Shown one piece after another: positions 31,388 to 32,933 of a stretch of 32,933 nt of DNA; position 1 is the first letter of the stretch; every line of letters starts with the position of its first letter. The DNA comes from a virus: IMG/VR virus record IMGVR_UViG_3300044825_001094, positions 1 to 32,933 of that record; one strand, written 5' to 3'. The translations under genes were made by a program, and so were the position numbers. The notes under the pieces are model-generated. The model searched no databases. It was not told the origin of the DNA and was given only the letters and a program-made list of their open reading frames with translations.

Positions 31388-32933
31388 GTGGATTTTTACA
31401 ATGTCGTGGTAAGAGAGAAGAAAGACGGTACTTCGCAGATCCGCCCTGACTTCAAGATCGGTCGGTCCAAGGACCTGATGACTCGCGGTGGCTCGTTCTA
31501 CGCCATCTGGGATGAGGAAGCAGGTCTTTGGTCTACCGATATTTACGATGTGCAGCGACTCATCGATGCCGATCTGTTCCGGCATAAGGAGGAACTAGAG
31601 AAGAAGCACTCACAGGTCTTCACAGTAGCAACGTTGGAGTCTAACTCCACAAAGCTGTGGGATGAGTTCCAGCGCTTCATTCGGAACAGCGGTAACAACA
31701 GTCACAACCTGGACGAGAAGTTGACCTTCGCGAACACGGAAGTGAAGAAGAGCGACCACGTCAGTCGTAGGCTTCCTTATTCTCTGCACCCTGGAGATTG
31801 TAGTGCATGGGATCAGATTGTAGGGACGCTATATTCTGAGGAGGAGCGTGAGAAGATTGAATGGGCAATCGGAGCAGTTGTCTCAGGAGACTCGAAACAC
31901 ATCCAGAAGTTCCTTGTGTTTTATGGCCCTCCCGGCAGTGGAAAGTCCACGATTCTCAACATCATCCAAAAGCTGTTTCATGGTTACACGGCTGTCTTTG
32001 ATGCTAGGGAGCTTGCCGGTAACAATAATGCCTTTGCCACAGCCGCCTTTAAGTCAAATCCGCTCGTTGCAATCCAGCATGACGGAGACCTCTCCAGAAT
32101 CTACGACAACACCAAGCTGAACTCAATCGTTGCGCACGAGACGATGACAGTGAACGAGAAGTACAGGATGCCTTTCGAGGCGAAGTCCAACGCCTTCTTG
32201 TTCATGGGAACGAACCTTCCAGTTAAGATCACTGATGCCAAGTCCGGTATCATTCGGAGGCTCATCGATGTTGTTCCTACTCAACGGACGATTGATCATG
32301 ATACCTATCATGTACTCATGGATCGAATCGATTTCGAGCTCGGCGCAATTGCTCATCATTGTGTACAACGATACCTATCCCTCGGGTCGAATCATTATAG
32401 TGGTTATCGGCCCACGGAGATGATGCTTCAGACCGACGTCTTCTACAACTATGTTGAGGCTAACTTCGACATATTCAAGGCAGAAGATGGCGTTTCGCTC
32501 AAGAGGGCTTGGGTCCTCTACAAAGAGTTCTGTTCTGACACTGGCATCGAGAAGATGCTGCCTCAGTACAAGATTCGTGAGCAGCTGAAGGACTACTTCG
32601 ACGAATTCCTGGATAGGACCACTGTTGACGGTAAGGAAGTGCGCAGCTACTACAAGGGTTTCAAACATCTTGGCCCTGCTCCACCGAGGTCTCAAATGCC
32701 TGTAAAGACAGATGAGCCATATTCGATCGAGCTTGGTGAGAACCCTTCAGTCTTCGATGAGATGTTCGCCACACAACCTGCTCAGTACGCCAAAGAAGAT
32801 GGCACTCCTGAGAAGAAGTGGGAGAACGTCACAACGCAGCTTCGCGATCTGGACACTTCCAAACTTCACTACGTCAAAGTCCCTCGGGACCATATTGTGA
32901 TTGATTTCGATCTCACAGATGAAGACGGTGTGA
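31388..32933 (+). CDS. SF3 helicase, probable helicase-primase (3' truncated)
   Basis: The frame is open from GTG 31388 to the window edge, at least 515 residues. GGGAGG at 31378-31383 marks the start. Residues about 135-300 form a superfamily 3 (D5/P4-like) helicase: Walker A GPPGSGKST (180-188), Walker B region 'LVAIQHDGDLSRIYD', sensor 'FLFMGTNLP', and arginine finger 'GIIRRLIDVVP'. A helical region follows. Near the edge 'HIVIDFDLTDEDG' (Asp506, Asp508) fits the hhhDhD first motif of archaeo-eukaryotic-type primases. The protein would thus carry helicase first and primase second, the reverse of P4-type proteins. It would unwind and prime phage DNA. It is the first replication gene after the membrane cassette. 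Confidence 0.88.
   Translation, partial: MDFYNVVVREKKDGTSQIRPDFKIGRSKDLMTRGGSFYAIWDEEAGLWSTDIYDVQRLIDADLFRHKEELEKKHSQVFTVATLESNSTKLWDEFQRFIRNSGNNSHNLDEKLTFANTEVKKSDHVSRRLPYSLHPGDCSAWDQIVGTLYSEEEREKIEWAIGAVVSGDSKHIQKFLVFYGPPGSGKSTILNIIQKLFHGYTAVFDARELAGNNNAFATAAFKSNPLVAIQHDGDLSRIYDNTKLNSIVAHETMTVNEKYRMPFEAKSNAFLFMGTNLPVKITDAKSGIIRRLIDVVPTQRTIDHDTYHVLMDRIDFELGAIAHHCVQRYLSLGSNHYSGYRPTEMMLQTDVFYNYVEANFDIFKAEDGVSLKRAWVLYKEFCSDTGIEKMLPQYKIREQLKDYFDEFLDRTTVDGKEVRSYYKGFKHLGPAPPRSQMPVKTDEPYSIELGENPSVFDEMFATQPAQYAKEDGTPEKKWENVTTQLRDLDTSKLHYVKVPRDHIVIDFDLTDEDGV

Noticed and set aside
1-32933. tRNA genes, CRISPR array, integrase, attachment site or insertion sequence
   Set aside because: None was recognised; the sequence is almost entirely covered by phage genes, and the only non-coding stretch above 300 bases is 26560-26955.

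Overview
The window is a contiguous stretch of a tailed double-stranded DNA phage genome with siphovirus morphology. All recognisable genes lie on the + strand and are packed with short gaps or ATGA-type overlaps. The host is most likely an actinomycete. That rests on the family mix: a ReqiPepy6 Gp37-like tail protein, an r1t-like holin, GDPD-like and glycosidase minor tail proteins, and 'KLWNGT...VRLADGT'-type tail repeats. Several modules also resemble proteins I remember from Firmicutes phages, so the host call is moderate. I see no integrase, repressor, tRNA, CRISPR array or reverse transcriptase; lifestyle cannot be judged from this window.

Layout. (1) 1-6821: host-interaction module of small adaptor-like proteins, two proteins with the N-terminal fold of major tropism determinant (Mtd_N), an alpha/beta-hydrolase (esterase) tail protein, a collagen-like fibre, and a protein joining a catalytically decayed GDPD-like barrel to an apparently intact glycoside hydrolase barrel. 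(2) 6818-10475: HNH nuclease, gp6-like head-tail connector, and the large terminase flanked by two proteins with the N-terminal motif 'GTKGMKWGVRK'. (3) 10491-15207: portal, coiled-coil protein, fused protease-scaffold-capsid protein, and two neck/tail-completion proteins. (4) 15220-25310: two paralogous major tail proteins around a tail assembly chaperone, a C1q-like protein, a gp10-like protein, a 1574-residue tape measure, Dit and Gp37-like proteins. (5) 25288-26559: holin and three further membrane proteins, with no endolysin in view. (6) 26560-26955: a regulatory region with a terminator, two of three copies of a promoter-like repeat, a perfect palindrome and a folded leader. (7) 26956-31376: an uncharacterised, membrane-rich cassette with two DUF6353 paralogs. 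(8) 31388-end: an SF3 helicase, cut by the window edge just as a primase-like Asp-x-Asp motif appears.

How it fits together: blocks 1-4 build the virion. The capsid and main tail-tube genes carry strong C-ending codon bias, as expected for the most abundant products. The same C-terminal beta domain is attached to both the capsid and the tail-tube protein. A repeated element (TACACC..CTATAATGGAGA) appears to drive one small membrane gene, perhaps a short RNA, and the DUF6353 cassette leading into replication. The best candidates for something undescribed are the DUF6353 cassette with its shared C-terminal domain, the three-copy promoter repeat with its structured leader, the helicase-before-primase order, and a strand-biased ATATT pentamer.
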